A stretch of DNA of 64,000 nt from Pirellulales bacterium (GTDB lineage: Bacteria; Planctomycetota; Planctomycetia; Pirellulales; JACPPG01). Each line of letters begins with the position of its first letter. Position 1 is the stretch's first letter. The stretch spans positions 1-64,000 of the forward strand of contig DASYDW010000129.1 in assembly GCA_036499395.1 (NCBI GenBank), read 5' to 3'. A program made the translations under genes and the position numbers. Below the pieces are notes generated by a model. The model made no database searches, had not been told where the DNA came from, and saw only the letters and a list, made by a program, of their open reading frames with translations. Positions 43,371 through 53,316 of the stretch are shown here, in pieces.

Positions 43371-45905
43371 ATGCCGCGCACGATTTTGCCCGCGCTGGCG
43401 ATCTCTCTTCTGTTGGCCGGTAGCGCTGCGCGCGGCGAGGACGCAGCAGCGGTTCCCGGAGTCGACGAATCGTTCTTCGAAACCCATGTGCGCCCCGTTC
43501 TCGTGGCGCACTGCGCGAAATGCCACGGCGCAGACAAGCAATCCGGCAGTCTGCGTGTCGACTCACGCGAAGCACTAATATCCGGCGGCGATCGAGGTCC
43601 AGCGCTCGTACCAGGAAACGCCCCGGAGAGTTTGCTGCTGCGAGCCGTTCGCCATAACGATTCGAACGACCGCGACGATCTGCACATGCCCCCCGACGAG
43701 CAATTGCCGGCTGCCGTGGTCGAGGACCTGGCAACGTGGATTCGCGCCGGGGCTCCCTGGCCTGCGAGTGTCGCGAACACGGCCGCCTTCGATCGGGTAC
43801 GGCATTGGGCGTTTCAACCGGTTCGAGCCGTCGAACCGCCGGTGGACAGTACCGGTTGGGCGACGACGCCGATCGATCATTTAATCGCCGCGCAATTAGC
43901 TGATCACCAGTTGCAGCCTGCCGCGCCCGCGACAAAACACGGTTTGCTGCGGCGCGCCTATTTCGACCTGATCGGGCTGCCACCATCGCCCGCGGTTATC
44001 GCGGAGTTTGAAACGGACGATTCGCCCGAGGCATTCGCCCGCGTGGTTGACCGATTGTTGGCGTCGCCTCGGTATGGCGAGCGCTGGGGGCGACACTGGC
44101 TGGACGTCGTACGCTATGCCGACACCGCCGGCGACAATGCCGACTATCCCGTGCCCGAGCTGCATCAGTATCGCGATTTCGTGATCGCCTCGTTCAACGC
44201 CGACAAGCCGTACGACGAGTTCTTGCGCGAGCAACTGGCGGGCGACATCATGGCCACGGCCGTGCCGGACAGACATTATGCCGAGCGCGTGATCGGCACA
44301 GGTTTCATCGCACTGTCGCGCCGCTATGGCACCATGCCAGGCGAGCTGTGGCACCTGACGCTCGAAGACACGATCGATACCGTCGGTCAGGCATTTCTCG
44401 GGCTCACGCTTCGTTGCGCCCGTTGCCACGATCATAAGTTCGATCCCGTGACAACCGAGGACTATTACGCGCTGTACGGCATCTTCGATAGCACGCGCTA
44501 TGCTTACGCGGGCTCGGAAGAGTACCAGTCGAAGGGCTTGAATCGCACCGGCTTCATGCCGCTCGCTCCGCCAGCCGAGGCAGCGCCACAGATCGCGGCC
44601 CACGCCGAGCGCGTCAACGAGTTGCGACGTGCCTTCGAACAAGCCGAGAAAGACGATCCAGCGACACTCGAACTGGCGAAGTTGCAAACCAACATCGACT
44701 CGCTCGTGGCGCAACTCAAAGACGTGCCGACCGACGAGCAACAGCAGACGCAGCGGAAGCAAGAACTACAGCAGCTCGAGGACGAACATAAGAAGATCAA
44801 GCGCGACCTGGAGAAAAAGCTGAGGACGCTGCGCGACGAGCTACGCGACGCGCAGCGCAGTGGGCTTCCCCCTGACATGCCTGGCGCGTATGCCGTCTGC
44901 GAAGGTACGCCGCATGACGTGCCGGTCCAGCGTCGCGGCGAACCCGGCGAACCGGGGCCGGTCGCAAAGCGCAACGCACCGAAGTTCTTACGCGGCGAAA
45001 CCGAGTTAACGATTGCCGCGGGCGCAAGCGGCCGCTTGGAACTAGCCGGCTGGCTTAGCAGTCCGCAGAATCCGCTCACGGCCCGCGTGATGGTCAATCG
45101 TCTCTGGCAGTGGCATTTCGGCAAGGGATTGGTGGCAACCTCTTCGAACTTTGGCCTGCGAGGCGCCGCGCCAACGCATCCTGAACTGCTCGACTGGCTG
45201 GCGCACGAGTTTGTCGCCAGTGGCTGGTCCGTAAAGGCTATGCACCGCGCGATCATGTTGTCGCAAACTTATCAGGCATCGTCGCAGCCCAAGGGTGATG
45301 CGCTGAACATCGATCCGGCGAATCAATACTACGCGCGTTTCGATCGGCGGCGTCTCGATGCCGAAGCGCTGCGTGACGCGGTGCTGACCGTGGCCGGCAC
45401 GCTCGATCTATCGCCACCGACGGCCCATCCGTTTCCACCGTTGAACGAGTGGCATTGGACGCAGCACAATCCATTCAAGACGATCTATCCCTCGCAAAAG
45501 CGCAGCGTCTATCTGATGACACAGCGACTGCAACGGCATCCCTATTTGATGTTGTTCGACGGACCAGATACGAACTATTCAACCGGTGTCCGCACCGAGG
45601 CCACGGTCCCTTTGCAGGCACTGTACTTCTTGAACAACCCAAGCTTCACGGCCCAGGCCGAGGCGTTCGCCACAAGGCTGATCACGCAGTCCTCGACCCC
45701 GGCCGAGCGTGTGAAGGCGGCTACGCTGCAAGCCTTGTCGCGGCCGGCAAGCGACGACGAAACACTCGGGATGCTCGGCTACATCAATCAATTTCGCCAA
45801 GAGCTCGCGATCACCGGCTGCAAGCACGAAAAGTTAGAGCAAGCAACCTGGACGCAATACGCCCGCGTGCTGCTATCGTCGAATGAGTTTTTGTACGTTG
45901 ATTGA
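43371..45905 (+). CDS. PSCyt1-DUF1549-DUF1553 protein (pair 3)
   Basis: The 844-residue product has a signal peptide and a planctomycete cytochrome C domain with CAKCH near residue 47 and MPPDEQLPAAVVEDLATWI. DUF1549 follows (IDHLIAAQLADHQL, CARCHDHKFDPVTTEDYYAL). A long charged coiled-coil insertion spans about residues 405-490 (EQQQTQRKQELQQLEDEHKK). DUF1553 comes last (NPLTARVMVNRLWQWHFGKGLV, SVKAMHRAIMLSQTYQAS, ALYFLNNPSFTAQAEAFATR). Same architecture as pair 2. It is followed by the DUF1501 gene, but here a 139-bp CACAGAG-type repeat unit sits between them. Confidence 0.9.
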   Translation: MPRTILPALAISLLLAGSAARGEDAAAVPGVDESFFETHVRPVLVAHCAKCHGADKQSGSLRVDSREALISGGDRGPALVPGNAPESLLLRAVRHNDSNDRDDLHMPPDEQLPAAVVEDLATWIRAGAPWPASVANTAAFDRVRHWAFQPVRAVEPPVDSTGWATTPIDHLIAAQLADHQLQPAAPATKHGLLRRAYFDLIGLPPSPAVIAEFETDDSPEAFARVVDRLLASPRYGERWGRHWLDVVRYADTAGDNADYPVPELHQYRDFVIASFNADKPYDEFLREQLAGDIMATAVPDRHYAERVIGTGFIALSRRYGTMPGELWHLTLEDTIDTVGQAFLGLTLRCARCHDHKFDPVTTEDYYALYGIFDSTRYAYAGSEEYQSKGLNRTGFMPLAPPAEAAPQIAAHAERVNELRRAFEQAEKDDPATLELAKLQTNIDSLVAQLKDVPTDEQQQTQRKQELQQLEDEHKKIKRDLEKKLRTLRDELRDAQRSGLPPDMPGAYAVCEGTPHDVPVQRRGEPGEPGPVAKRNAPKFLRGETELTIAAGASGRLELAGWLSSPQNPLTARVMVNRLWQWHFGKGLVATSSNFGLRGAAPTHPELLDWLAHEFVASGWSVKAMHRAIMLSQTYQASSQPKGDALNIDPANQYYARFDRRRLDAEALRDAVLTVAGTLDLSPPTAHPFPPLNEWHWTQHNPFKTIYPSQKRSVYLMTQRLQRHPYLMLFDGPDTNYSTGVRTEATVPLQALYFLNNPSFTAQAEAFATRLITQSSTPAERVKAATLQALSRPASDDETLGMLGYINQFRQELAITGCKHEKLEQATWTQYARVLLSSNEFLYVD

Positions 45906-45914
45906 GGATGCAAG

Positions 45915-46053
45915 AAATTTTGCCACAGCGAGCACCGAGGACACTGAGGAGATAACGGAGCGCGACACAATTGTCAGAAAGATGCGTACGAACAGAAAAG
46001 AAACCAATGCATTTCCCTCTCTGTGAACTCTGTGCCCTCGGTGGCTAATTTCG
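45915..46053. repeat. CACAGAG-type inverted-repeat unit between pair 3 genes
   Basis: A left arm (GAAATTTTGCCACAG, then GCACCGAGGACACTGAG) and a right arm in the opposite sense (CTCTGTGAACTCTGTGCCCTCGG, ending TGGCTAATTTC) enclose about 60 variable bases. The left edge is identical over 14 bases to the first unit of the array at 54311. The unit occupies nearly the whole gap between the DUF1553 stop and the DUF1501 start. Confidence 0.75.
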
Positions 46054-46066
46054 GAATTAAAGACTG

Positions 46067-47440
46067 ATGCGACGACCTTCAATCAACCGGCGTGACTTTC
46101 TGGCCCAGGTTGCTGCGAGCGGTTTGGCTGCCGGAGCAGGCGCACTGCGTGCGCAGTTGGCGCTTGCTGCTGAAACCAACGGCGGTGGGCCGCTGGCGCC
46201 GCGGCGCGCCCATTTTGCGCCCAAGGCCGAGCGGTTGATCGTCGTCTTTCTCACCGGTGGCTACTCGCAGGTCGATACGTTCGATCCGAAGCCAAGACTC
46301 GCCACAGATCATGGCAAAGAGCATGGCGGCGGGTTTCTGCTCGGCTCACCTTTCAAGTTTCAGGCGTGCGGCCAGTCCGGCCTGATGCTGAGCGATTTGT
46401 TCCCGCACTTGGGCGGCATTGCGGACGAGCTGTGCGTGCTGCGAACGCTGCACACCGACATCGTCGAGCATTTTCAAGCCACGCTGGCCATGCATACCGG
46501 TTCGGCTACGGTGCCGATGCCCAGCTTGGGCGCCTGGGTCAGTTACGCGCTGGGGACGCACAACGGCAATCTGTCGTCGTATATGGTGCTGGCCGAGCAT
46601 CTGCCGTACGCCGGCGCGCAGGTCTGGGACAACAGCTTTCTGCCACCGCATTACCAGGGTGTGCGGATCGTGCCGGGGGACGAACCGATCGCGGATTTGC
46701 GCCCGCAGGCGCGCAGTGTGCGATTGGCCGAGCTTGAACAACTCATGCTGCGCGACATGAACCAGCGGCACGCGGCCGCACGGCCAGCAGATGCCAACCT
46801 GACGGCGCGGGCCAGCAGCTTCGACGTCGCCCAGGGCATGATGCGAGAAGCGCCCGAGGCTTTCGACGTCGCGCGCGAAAACCGGCAAACGCTCGATACC
46901 TATGGTGTCGCCGAGGGTGACCGAAAATCTTTCGCCTGGCAATGCCTGGTCGCGCGGCGCATGGTCGAGCGTGGTGTGCGCGTGGTCGAGTTGATCGACA
47001 CCGGCTCGCACGACAATTGGGACGCCCACGGCGACATGCAGGACCATCGCAAAAAAGCGCAGCGCGTCGATCAGCCGCTAGCAGCGCTGATCGCCGACCT
47101 GAAACGACGAGGCTTGTTGGAAACCACATTGATCGTCGGTTGCACAGAGTTCGGGCGCACGCCCTGGACCGCCAAGCCAAACACCAAGGGGCGCGAGCAT
47201 CACGCCCAGGCATTTAGTTGCTTCCTGGCCGGGGCCGGCGTCCGCGGCGGCATGTCCTACGGCGAAACCGACGAATACGGCGCCAAAATCGCCAAAGATC
47301 CTGTACACGTCCACGATTATCACGCCACGATTTTGCACCTGTTGGGCTTGGACCACACGCGGCTGACTTATCGCTACGCCGGACGTGATTTCCGCCTGAC
47401 CGACGTATCCGGCACCGTGCTGCGGCCGATCCTGGCCTGA
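46067..47440 (+). CDS. DUF1501 family protein, Tat-exported (pair 3)
   Basis: The 457-residue product begins with a twin-arginine leader (SINRRDFLAQVAASGLAAGAG). DUF1501 hallmarks follow: IVVFLTGGYSQVDTFDPKP, LRTLHTDIVEHFQATLAMHTG, LIDTGSHDNWDAHGD, VGCTEFGRTPW and GREHHAQAF. It pairs with the preceding DUF1549/1553 gene. The repeat unit in the gap lies just upstream of its ribosome site, so it could alter coupling of the two genes. Confidence 0.9.
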   Translation: MRRPSINRRDFLAQVAASGLAAGAGALRAQLALAAETNGGGPLAPRRAHFAPKAERLIVVFLTGGYSQVDTFDPKPRLATDHGKEHGGGFLLGSPFKFQACGQSGLMLSDLFPHLGGIADELCVLRTLHTDIVEHFQATLAMHTGSATVPMPSLGAWVSYALGTHNGNLSSYMVLAEHLPYAGAQVWDNSFLPPHYQGVRIVPGDEPIADLRPQARSVRLAELEQLMLRDMNQRHAAARPADANLTARASSFDVAQGMMREAPEAFDVARENRQTLDTYGVAEGDRKSFAWQCLVARRMVERGVRVVELIDTGSHDNWDAHGDMQDHRKKAQRVDQPLAALIADLKRRGLLETTLIVGCTEFGRTPWTAKPNTKGREHHAQAFSCFLAGAGVRGGMSYGETDEYGAKIAKDPVHVHDYHATILHLLGLDHTRLTYRYAGRDFRLTDVSGTVLRPILA

Positions 47441-47659
47441 TCGACAACCGCCCGAAAATGATCTCGCGCGGCGCCGCGTGCGTATTGCCTAGCGGGGCTC
47501 GCACATTCGTGCGGGACACTCGGTATTTGGGACGCGCAGTCGTCGTTTCACATCACTCCGGCGTTCACATCCGTCATCCCCTCTTGGTTGCTTTGGGCAA
47601 TCGCCGCTAGACTACGGCCAGTCCTGCGTTTCGACTTGCTCGCGCTTCAGGAAAACAAA

Positions 47660-50506
47660 ATGCGATATCAGCGCTCGATCTGCTTAAGCGTCTTCTGCCT
47701 CTCCATGCTCTTATGCCCATCGACCGTCAGCCTGGCCAAAGACGCCCCGGCGGCAAAACCGGCCAACGCGGACAAAGCCTTGGACGCCAAACCGGCGGGC
47801 GAAAAGAAGCTGTTCGACTTTCGCGAGATCAAGCTCGACAACGGTCTGCGCGTGATCACGCTCGAAGATTTCTCTTGCCCGATCGTCAACGTGCAGGTTT
47901 GGTACCACGTTGGCTCGAAGGATGAGAATCCCGAACGGCAGGGCTTTGCCCACATGTTCGAGCACATGATGTTTCGTGGCACCGAACGGCTCGGCCCCAC
48001 CGAACACATGGACCTGGTCCGTCAGGCCGGCGGTGAATGCAACGCCTACACCTCGTTCGATCAGACCGTTTACCACGAGACACTCGCCGCGCACCAGTTG
48101 GAGCTGGCGCTATGGCTCGAAGCGGATCGTATGGCCGGCCTAAAGATCGACCAAGGCTCGTTCGATACCGAGCGCAAAGTCGTCGAGGAAGAACGGCGCA
48201 TGGGCCTGAACCGGCCATTTGGCACGGTGATGGAAAAAGTCATGGCCGAGGTTTTTCAAAAGCATCCGTATCGCTGGACGCCGATTGGCAAAATTCCGCA
48301 TTTGCGTTCGGCGGCCGTGCAAGAGCTGCGCGATTTCTGGAATCTATATTACGTGCCGAACAATGCCACGCTGATCGTGGCCGGCGCCGTCAAACATGCC
48401 GAGGCGCAGCAATTGGCCAAGCGTCATTTCAGTTGGATTCCCCGCGGCGCTGATCCTCCTCGCGTCAAGATCGAGGAACCGTGGCCCGAGGCCGGCCGCA
48501 CCGTGACAATCAAAGAGGATAACGCGCCGGCGCCGATCGTGGGCGTGCTGTTCCGCACCGTCCCGCAAACACACCCGGATCATGTGCCGCTCGAGTTGCT
48601 CTCGACCATTCTCGTGGGCGATGACAGCAGCCGGATGTATCGCTCGCTGGTCGTCGATAAGAAAGTGGCCGTTTCGGCGATCGATATCTCGCAAACGCTC
48701 GAACAAGAGGGAGTTTTCTTCGCCGGGGCCATCGTGCCGCCGTTCGGTGCCAAGCCGGACGCCGCGATCGAGGCGCTCGATCAGGAAATCGAAAAGCTGC
48801 GCACCGGGCCGATCAGCGAGCATGAACTGTTGAAGGCCAAGAACCGCGCCTTGAAAAGCATCGTCACGCAAACGCTGACCGTCGAGGGCAAGGCCTCGGC
48901 CCTGGGCGAAGCGGCCGTGATCGAGGGCAATCCCGAACGAGCCAACGACATTCTGGCCGACGTGCGCCGCGTAACGATCGATGACTTGCAGCGCGTGGCG
49001 AAGAAATATCTTGTGCCCGACCGGCAGATCAAGGTGATCATCCCCGCCAGCGGCATGGCGGCCGGCCCGAAGAAGAATCCCGAAGAGGACGCCCCGATCA
49101 CGGCCCAGACCGAGACACAGGCGCCGCGTCCAGGCCGGCCCGGCGTGTCGCGCCCGCAAGGCTTCTTCCCGGCTCCGCCCTTGGCGGCGCCCCTGGATGT
49201 TGAACCGCCGCCGTTGGCCCACACCACGCACAAGCTGAAAAACGGCTTGCAACTGCTGATCGTGCCGAATCACGAGGTGCCGTTCGTCAGCGCCACGCTC
49301 GGCCTGCTGTCGGGCGCGTGGACCGAGACCAAGCCGGGCACCGCCTCAATGACCTTGGACATGATTACCAAGGGGACGAAGCATCATGACGAAGCACAAC
49401 TGGCCGACGAGCTGGGGACCTACGCCATCAGCCTGTCAGGCACGGGGGGCATGGACTCGTCCTCGGTGAACGCGAACTGCTTGACCGAAGAATTGGAACG
49501 AACGCTCGGACTGATGGGCGAAGTCGTGCGCGAGCCGACGTTTCCAGAACCCGAGTTCGATGACAATCTGAAGCAGGCGCTAACGGGCCTGCGCGTCTCG
49601 TCACGTGAGCCGGCCTACATTGCGCGGCGCGAACTGCGCCGCAAGATGTACGGCGAGCATCCGTATGCTCGCACGGCGACCGGCGAAGTAAAGAATGTCG
49701 AAGCGCTCGAAATTGCCGATCTGTCGGGATGGTGGAAGAAATTCGCGCGGCCCGATTCGGCAGTGCTAATTCTGTCGGGCGATATCGACGACGCGCGCGG
49801 CGTGGCGCTCGCTGAGAAAGTGTTCGGCAATTGGCAGGCCGAGGGCGAGAAGCCCGAGATCAAGCTCCCCGACCCGCCGGCAGCCGGAGCGACCGGCATC
49901 GTTTTGGTCGATCGGCCCGACGCAACGCAGAGCCAGATCTACGCGGGACAGTTGGGCATCACCCGACATGATCCGCGCTACGCTGCCAGCCGCGTGATCG
50001 ATGGTTATTTCGGCGGAGCATTCTCCAGCCGACTGAACGAAACGATTCGCGTCAAACGAGGGCTGACCTACGGCGCCAACGGCGGATTCCACGCCCAGCG
50101 CTTCGCCGGCGACTTTACCGTCCACACGTTTAGCAAAACCGAATCGACGGCCGAAGCACTCTCGGCCGTCTTCGACGAGATCAAACGCCTGAAAAGCGAA
50201 CCTCCGACGGCTGACGAACTGCGTAAGACGAAAGCCTTCATCGTCGGCAGCTTTCCCATGGACCGCGAGACGCCGATGCAAATGGCGTCCGAGCTGTGGC
50301 TGTTGGCGGTCAACAACCTGCCGGAGAACTATTTCGACCAAGAGCTGCGCAGCGTTGTCCGGGCCGATGAGCCGGCCTGCATGGACCTAATCGAGAACGT
50401 GGTCCGGCCCGACCAAACCGTGGTGGTCGTCGTTGGCAGCGCCGAGCAGTTGAAAGCAGGGCTCGAAAAGATCGCACCCGTCACCGTCATCGACGCCAAG
50501 GAATAA
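47660..50506 (+). CDS. M16 family zinc peptidase, fused two-domain form, exported
   Basis: The 948-residue protein has a signal peptide (residues 1-26). The first M16 half has the inverted zinc motif HMFEH (His98, Glu101, His102) and the downstream glutamate in VVEEERRMG. A Pro-rich linker near residues 485-530 leads to a second M16 pair in which the HxxEH position reads MTLDM, so it is the non-catalytic partner, as in pitrilysin-type and PqqL-like enzymes. AGGA precedes ATG 47660. It probably degrades peptides in the periplasm. It is a single gene. Confidence 0.92.
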   Translation: MRYQRSICLSVFCLSMLLCPSTVSLAKDAPAAKPANADKALDAKPAGEKKLFDFREIKLDNGLRVITLEDFSCPIVNVQVWYHVGSKDENPERQGFAHMFEHMMFRGTERLGPTEHMDLVRQAGGECNAYTSFDQTVYHETLAAHQLELALWLEADRMAGLKIDQGSFDTERKVVEEERRMGLNRPFGTVMEKVMAEVFQKHPYRWTPIGKIPHLRSAAVQELRDFWNLYYVPNNATLIVAGAVKHAEAQQLAKRHFSWIPRGADPPRVKIEEPWPEAGRTVTIKEDNAPAPIVGVLFRTVPQTHPDHVPLELLSTILVGDDSSRMYRSLVVDKKVAVSAIDISQTLEQEGVFFAGAIVPPFGAKPDAAIEALDQEIEKLRTGPISEHELLKAKNRALKSIVTQTLTVEGKASALGEAAVIEGNPERANDILADVRRVTIDDLQRVAKKYLVPDRQIKVIIPASGMAAGPKKNPEEDAPITAQTETQAPRPGRPGVSRPQGFFPAPPLAAPLDVEPPPLAHTTHKLKNGLQLLIVPNHEVPFVSATLGLLSGAWTETKPGTASMTLDMITKGTKHHDEAQLADELGTYAISLSGTGGMDSSSVNANCLTEELERTLGLMGEVVREPTFPEPEFDDNLKQALTGLRVSSREPAYIARRELRRKMYGEHPYARTATGEVKNVEALEIADLSGWWKKFARPDSAVLILSGDIDDARGVALAEKVFGNWQAEGEKPEIKLPDPPAAGATGIVLVDRPDATQSQIYAGQLGITRHDPRYAASRVIDGYFGGAFSSRLNETIRVKRGLTYGANGGFHAQRFAGDFTVHTFSKTESTAEALSAVFDEIKRLKSEPPTADELRKTKAFIVGSFPMDRETPMQMASELWLLAVNNLPENYFDQELRSVVRADEPACMDLIENVVRPDQTVVVVVGSAEQLKAGLEKIAPVTVIDAKE

Positions 50507-50600
50507 TTGGCGCGGGCGGGGCTGTGAGCGCGAAGCAGTAGATGATTGATGCTGCGCGAGCGTGTCGTTCGCTCGGCACTTCACGTTCATTGCCCGAGCG

Positions 50601-50634
50601 ACCCTCACCCTACCCTCTCCCGGAGGGAGAGGGG
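50601..50634 (-). repeat. REP-like GC hairpin repeat, copy 2 (inverted)
   Basis: Read on the minus strand this is the same unit as copy 1: CCCTCTCC-type stem around CTCCGGGAG, then GGGTAGGGTGAGGGT. It lies between the convergent M16 and TerC genes, where it may also work as a bidirectional stem-loop at the transcript ends. Confidence 0.7.
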
Positions 50635-50672
50635 TTTGACGCGCACGTTTGGCTGCCGCAACTCGGCCGCGG

Positions 50673-51734
50673 CTATTCGACGCTGCTATTCGTGACGTTG
50701 CGCTCTTGCGCTTCGTTGGCCGCGTCTTCGCCGTGCGGCTTATGCGTGTCGTGCGGGCCGGCGATCTTGGCGTGAACGACCGAGGCGCCGATCGAAACCG
50801 TCAATAGCCCCAGCACCACGACCAGCGACGCCCAGGCCGGCGGATTGCCGATCCATTTTTGCGCCCACTCCGGCGGATTGCCGAAACGGTCGACGTACCA
50901 CTCTGGTGGATGGGCCACCCAGTGCAGCAGCATTTTCAGGCCAACGAACAGCAGGATCGCCGACAATCCATACTTCAAGTAGCGGAACATGTCCATCACG
51001 CCCGCCAGCAGGAAGTACAACGCCCGCAGGCCGAGAATGGCGAACACATTCGACGAAAAAACGATGAACGGATCGTCGGTAAAGGCAAAAATGGCCGGCA
51101 CGCTATCGAAGGCAAACGCAAAGTCCGTGGCATCGATCACGATCAACACCAGGAACAACGGCGTGATGGCAAACTTGCCCGCCTCGCGCACGAAGAATTT
51201 CTCGCCGTAGTTTTCCTTCGAGATCGGCAGGAAGCGGCGCGACAGTCGCAGGGTCCAACCGTTTTCGGGGTCGGCCTCTTCGTCCGAGAAGGCCAGCTTC
51301 ATGGCTGTCCAGACCAGGAACAGCCCCAGAGCGTAAGTTATGAACTCGAAACGCTTGATCAGCTCACCGCCAACCAGTACGAACGTCAACCGCATGACGA
51401 CCGCGCCCAGGATGCCCCAGAACAGCACCCGGTACTGGTACTTCATCGGGACGCTGAAATAACTGAAGATCACGGCAAAGACGAAGACGTTGTCCATCGA
51501 CAACGACCATTCGACCAGGTAGCCGGTGAAGAACTCGGTGGCGGGCTGCAGCCCGGCGTAGTACCAGATGAAGGCGTTAAACGCCAACGCGACCGCGACC
51601 CAGGTGGCCGTCGCCCGAGCGGCCTCGGCCAGGCTCGTTTCCTTGGCCCCGCGATGAAAGACTCCCAGATCGAGCGCCAGGAGCACAGAGACGAAGACGG
51701 CGAAGGCCAGCCAATGCCAGAGAGTGACGTCCAT
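50673..51734 (-). CDS. TerC/Alx family membrane protein
   Basis: The 353-residue protein has about nine membrane helices with the TerC acidic motifs: WSLSMDNVFVFAVIF (Asp81) and VIDATDFAFAFDSVPAIFAFTDD (Asp201, Asp204, Asp210). SNVFAILGLRALYFLLAG follows. Family members such as E. coli Alx and Bacillus MeeF export manganese. An unusual insert before the last helix repeats PPEWYVDRFGNPPEWAQKW and NPPAWA, and the C terminus is His/Glu-rich. I looked for a yybP-ykoY manganese riboswitch upstream and saw none. Confidence 0.9.
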   Translation of the reverse strand: MDVTLWHWLAFAVFVSVLLALDLGVFHRGAKETSLAEAARATATWVAVALAFNAFIWYYAGLQPATEFFTGYLVEWSLSMDNVFVFAVIFSYFSVPMKYQYRVLFWGILGAVVMRLTFVLVGGELIKRFEFITYALGLFLVWTAMKLAFSDEEADPENGWTLRLSRRFLPISKENYGEKFFVREAGKFAITPLFLVLIVIDATDFAFAFDSVPAIFAFTDDPFIVFSSNVFAILGLRALYFLLAGVMDMFRYLKYGLSAILLFVGLKMLLHWVAHPPEWYVDRFGNPPEWAQKWIGNPPAWASLVVVLGLLTVSIGASVVHAKIAGPHDTHKPHGEDAANEAQERNVTNSSVE

Positions 51735-52390
51735 CCAGGATCTAGTTATCTCTCGCCGTGTTGAAGCGTCGCTTGCCTGTCTGCGACGCTGTGTAAGTCG
51801 ACGCTGTGCAAACCACTGTCCCGCGAACTGCCTGTGATCCGTATGTCGCCGACATCCGAGGTCCTTGGCGGCCGAGCGTCAGCCCCGAGTTTGCGCGGTC
51901 ATCATAAACGTTACAGTCCACAGCGACAACCGCGGCGCGGGTACACCCAGCGGTCGACAGCAGGACGTTGCTGCGGCGGGCAACCTTTCGCCAACGAAGT
52001 AATGCGCGCCGCCTGACCCTTCTGGGGTAGATCGCGCTCATTTCACGCCCGTTGTCGGCCGTGGTCCGATTGTGCCGATTCTGACGAATTCGTTTGCTAG
52101 CCGCGTCGTAAACCTCGTGGCACACGCGGATTCTGTTGAAGCCAATGGAATCAGGGGATAGCATGAACCGTGGCGGGTTTGTCGAAGGAAAAAGCGCAGC
52201 CGGCCTTCTGCTAGCGCGCTCTCTCCGCGTACAACCCGGCAGGAACAGCACCATTCGCGTTGGAAAGGGATATCCACAAGTCTCGCATGTTAGCCAGGCC
52301 GCCGGTCGATGCGCCGGCGCACCGAATCGTTTCAGACGCCGCGCCGTCACTCTACCGTGCGCGCGGCACCCAATAAACAGGAGAAGAGAC
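51735..52390. other. Divergent intergenic region between terC-like and exbB-like genes
   Basis: The 656 bp show no gene that I accept. A 202-codon minus-strand frame is Arg/Cys-rich and lacks a ribosome site or family similarity. Promoters of the two divergent units should lie here, but no near-consensus pair stands out. Confidence 0.45.
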
Positions 52391-53194
52391 GTGCATTCTT
52401 GGTTCGGTCGATTGCGGCGTTTGCGCCCCTTGCTTGCCGTCGCCGTGGCGCTCGTGCTGGTGTCGTTCTTCGCTAGCGCTGCATTCGCGGCCGAAGGGGA
52501 ACAGGCCGCGCCCGAACAAGGCGAAAGCTACCTGATTTGGGTGGCCAGGAACTCGGGCGTGATCGGCGTCGTGATCCTGATCCTCAGCGTGTACTTCGTC
52601 GCCACGGTCGTGCGCATGTTCATGGAGCTGCGCGAAAAGGTCGCCGCCCCGCCGGAGCTGATCGCGCAGAGCGAGGATCTGATCCAGCAGCGCGACTTTC
52701 GCCAGCTCTACAAGGTGTTGCGCGAAAGCGATTCGTTCTTCGGTCGCACGCTGTCGACAGGCATTTCCGAATTGCCCAATGGCCTGCCCGAGGCGCGCGA
52801 AAGCATGGACCGCACCAGCGAAGCAATCACGATGGAAATGGAACGCATGATCAGCATGCTCGCCGTGCTCGGCACGTTGGGGCCGATGATCGGCCTGTTG
52901 GGAACGCTGAAAGGGATGATCGCCAGCTTCAGCGTGATCGCCCGCTCGGGCACGCACCTCGATGCGTCGCAAGTGGCCGGCGGTATTTCCGAAGCGCTGC
53001 TGCTGACATTCGAAGGTGTGCTCTTGTCGGTGCCCGCGATTTACTTCTACGCGTTGTTCCGCAACCGCATCTCGGCGATTTCCTCGAACACCACGCTGTT
53101 GTGCGAGCAGATGTTGCGCCGCCTGTTCCACATGGCACAGTGGAAAGCGTCGCCAGGCGCCGCCACCGCGGCCGCAGGACCGGCCACGAAATAA
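52391..53194 (+). CDS. MotA/TolQ/ExbB proton channel family protein
   Basis: The 267-residue product starts at GTG 52391 with AGGAG 8 bases upstream. It has a signal-peptide-like first helix (LLAVAVALVLVSFFASAAFA) and an exported stretch, followed by the ExbB core: GVIGVVILILSVYFVATVV, a cytoplasmic loop (residues 90-180), LGTLGPMIGLLGTLKGMI and GISEALLLTFEGVLLSVPAIYFY. With ExbD partners it forms a proton-driven motor for outer-membrane transport. Two ExbD genes follow directly. Confidence 0.92.
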   Translation: MHSWFGRLRRLRPLLAVAVALVLVSFFASAAFAAEGEQAAPEQGESYLIWVARNSGVIGVVILILSVYFVATVVRMFMELREKVAAPPELIAQSEDLIQQRDFRQLYKVLRESDSFFGRTLSTGISELPNGLPEARESMDRTSEAITMEMERMISMLAVLGTLGPMIGLLGTLKGMIASFSVIARSGTHLDASQVAGGISEALLLTFEGVLLSVPAIYFYALFRNRISAISSNTTLLCEQMLRRLFHMAQWKASPGAATAAAGPATK

Positions 53195-53316
53195 ACGATC
53201 TACCGAAGCAACCCGTCATGCCGCGAGGCAATGGCATCGTGGAAGGTCGTCCGAAGCAACTCCGAACTTAGACATTTGCAATTCGTCCTTCGTCATTTTT
53301 CTCGCAGGGTTAACCA

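Noticed and set aside
51735-52135. Possible yybP-ykoY manganese riboswitch before the TerC gene
   Set aside because: I could not find the conserved motifs of that riboswitch on the minus strand.
51742-52350. 202-codon minus-strand frame upstream of the TerC gene
   Set aside because: Composition is Arg/Cys-rich, no ribosome site or family pattern is visible, and it looks like an open frame in GC-rich noncoding DNA.
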